Source of the DNA: an uncultured Mycoplasma sp.
Lineage (GTDB): Bacteria; Bacillota_I; Bacilli_A; RF39; UBA660
NCBI GenBank assembly: GCA_946554525.1
Contig: CAMNSE010000002.1
Span: 78,001 to 110,244, forward strand
Direction of reading: 5' to 3'
DNA length: 32,244 nucleotides
Both the position numbers and the translations under genes were made by a program. Positions 32,105 through 32,244 of the stretch are shown in pieces. Below the pieces are notes generated by a model. It ran no database searches. It saw only the letters and a list, made by a program, of their open reading frames with translations, and had not been told where the DNA came from. Each line of letters starts with the position of its first letter. The stretch's first letter is position 1.

Positions 32105-32244
32105 TTAATCTAATTCTACTGGGAAATCTCCTTCTCCACCGATGCTAGGTATTTCCTCTTTTTCTTCTAAAAGAGTATATGGGCGATTAATAGAACCATC
32201 ATTACCATTGTTGATAATTGATGTGTTAGATTTTAGATATAGAG
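32105..32244 (-). CDS. C-terminal fragment of an unidentified protein
   Basis: The last 45 residues of a gene that enters from the right edge. They are polar and acidic (NNGNDGSINRPYTLLEEKEE, then IPSIGGEGDFPVELD and stop), which looks like a flexible tail. The family cannot be told from this part. Codon use matches the neighbours. It ends at the bidirectional terminator shared with the plus-strand membrane gene. Confidence 0.65.
   Translation of the reverse strand, partial: LYLKSNTSIINNGNDGSINRPYTLLEEKEEIPSIGGEGDFPVELD

Noticed and set aside
1-32244. Mobile elements, CRISPR arrays, tRNA or rRNA genes
   Set aside because: No transposase, integrase, regular repeat array or cloverleaf/rRNA sequence was recognised on either strand.

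Overview
The window is very A+T-rich and densely packed. It carries a Gram-positive cell-wall and translation gene set: EzrA, MraY, a PASTA penicillin-binding protein, a PASTA Ser/Thr kinase with its PP2C phosphatase, a SpoIVB-like protease, RpsB, Tsf, Frr, Fmt, RlmN, RsgA and an archaeal-type ProS. UGA is used as a stop (ends of ezrA and rlmN), so the code is standard. Ribosome sites are of the AAGGAGG / AGGTGAT kind. Together this suggests a low-GC Firmicute (Bacilli / Erysipelotrichia / RF39-like, possibly an uncultured gut lineage). The lineage is an inference. Almost everything lies on the minus strand.

Left accessory part (1-3713): a compact, unannotated-looking secreted-peptide locus. 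A C39-peptidase ABC exporter (1028-3076), a short membrane-anchored accessory protein (624-1031) and three tandem small genes (475-609, 332-475, 168-329) form one overlapping minus-strand operon that ends in a strong terminator (138-169). Each small gene encodes a 44-53 residue precursor with a textbook double-glycine leader (L-12, L-7, G-2, G-1) and a hydrophobic, positively charged core. A divergent regulator with two helix-turn-helix domains (3234-3695) faces the operon across a promoter region with repeated ATTCG/AATCG elements. This is best read as a three-peptide bacteriocin or signalling-peptide system, and it is the most interesting item in the window. Past the terminator, a pilin-like gene runs off the left edge.

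Housekeeping part (3692-32244), given in transcription order (right to left on the minus strand), with units inferred from spacing, promoters and terminators: (i) a C-terminal gene fragment at the right edge, converging on a plus-strand four-helix membrane protein; (ii) a DUF421/YetF protein; (iii) a divergent sigma-70-like factor with its own TTGACA-N18-TATAAT promoter; (iv) fmt - unknown membrane protein - rlmN - prpC - prkC - rsgA - rpe; (v) mutS; (vi) nusB - xseA - two unknown ORFs - xseB - proS; (vii) spoIVB-like; (viii) ezrA - SEC-C protein; (ix) pbp and mraY; (x) rpsB - tsf, with S2 carrying a long charged tail and a Rho_N/SAP-like end; (xi) two cysteine-free thioredoxin-like membrane proteins - an RsiV-like extracytoplasmic protein - frr - AI-2E-type transporter.

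A recurrent design feature is that terminators are built over the stop codon of the last gene. No tRNA, rRNA, CRISPR array, insertion sequence or integrase was seen. The only intergenic stretch near 300 bases is 9266-9547, which holds the mraY terminator, the rpsB promoter and an rpsB leader hairpin.
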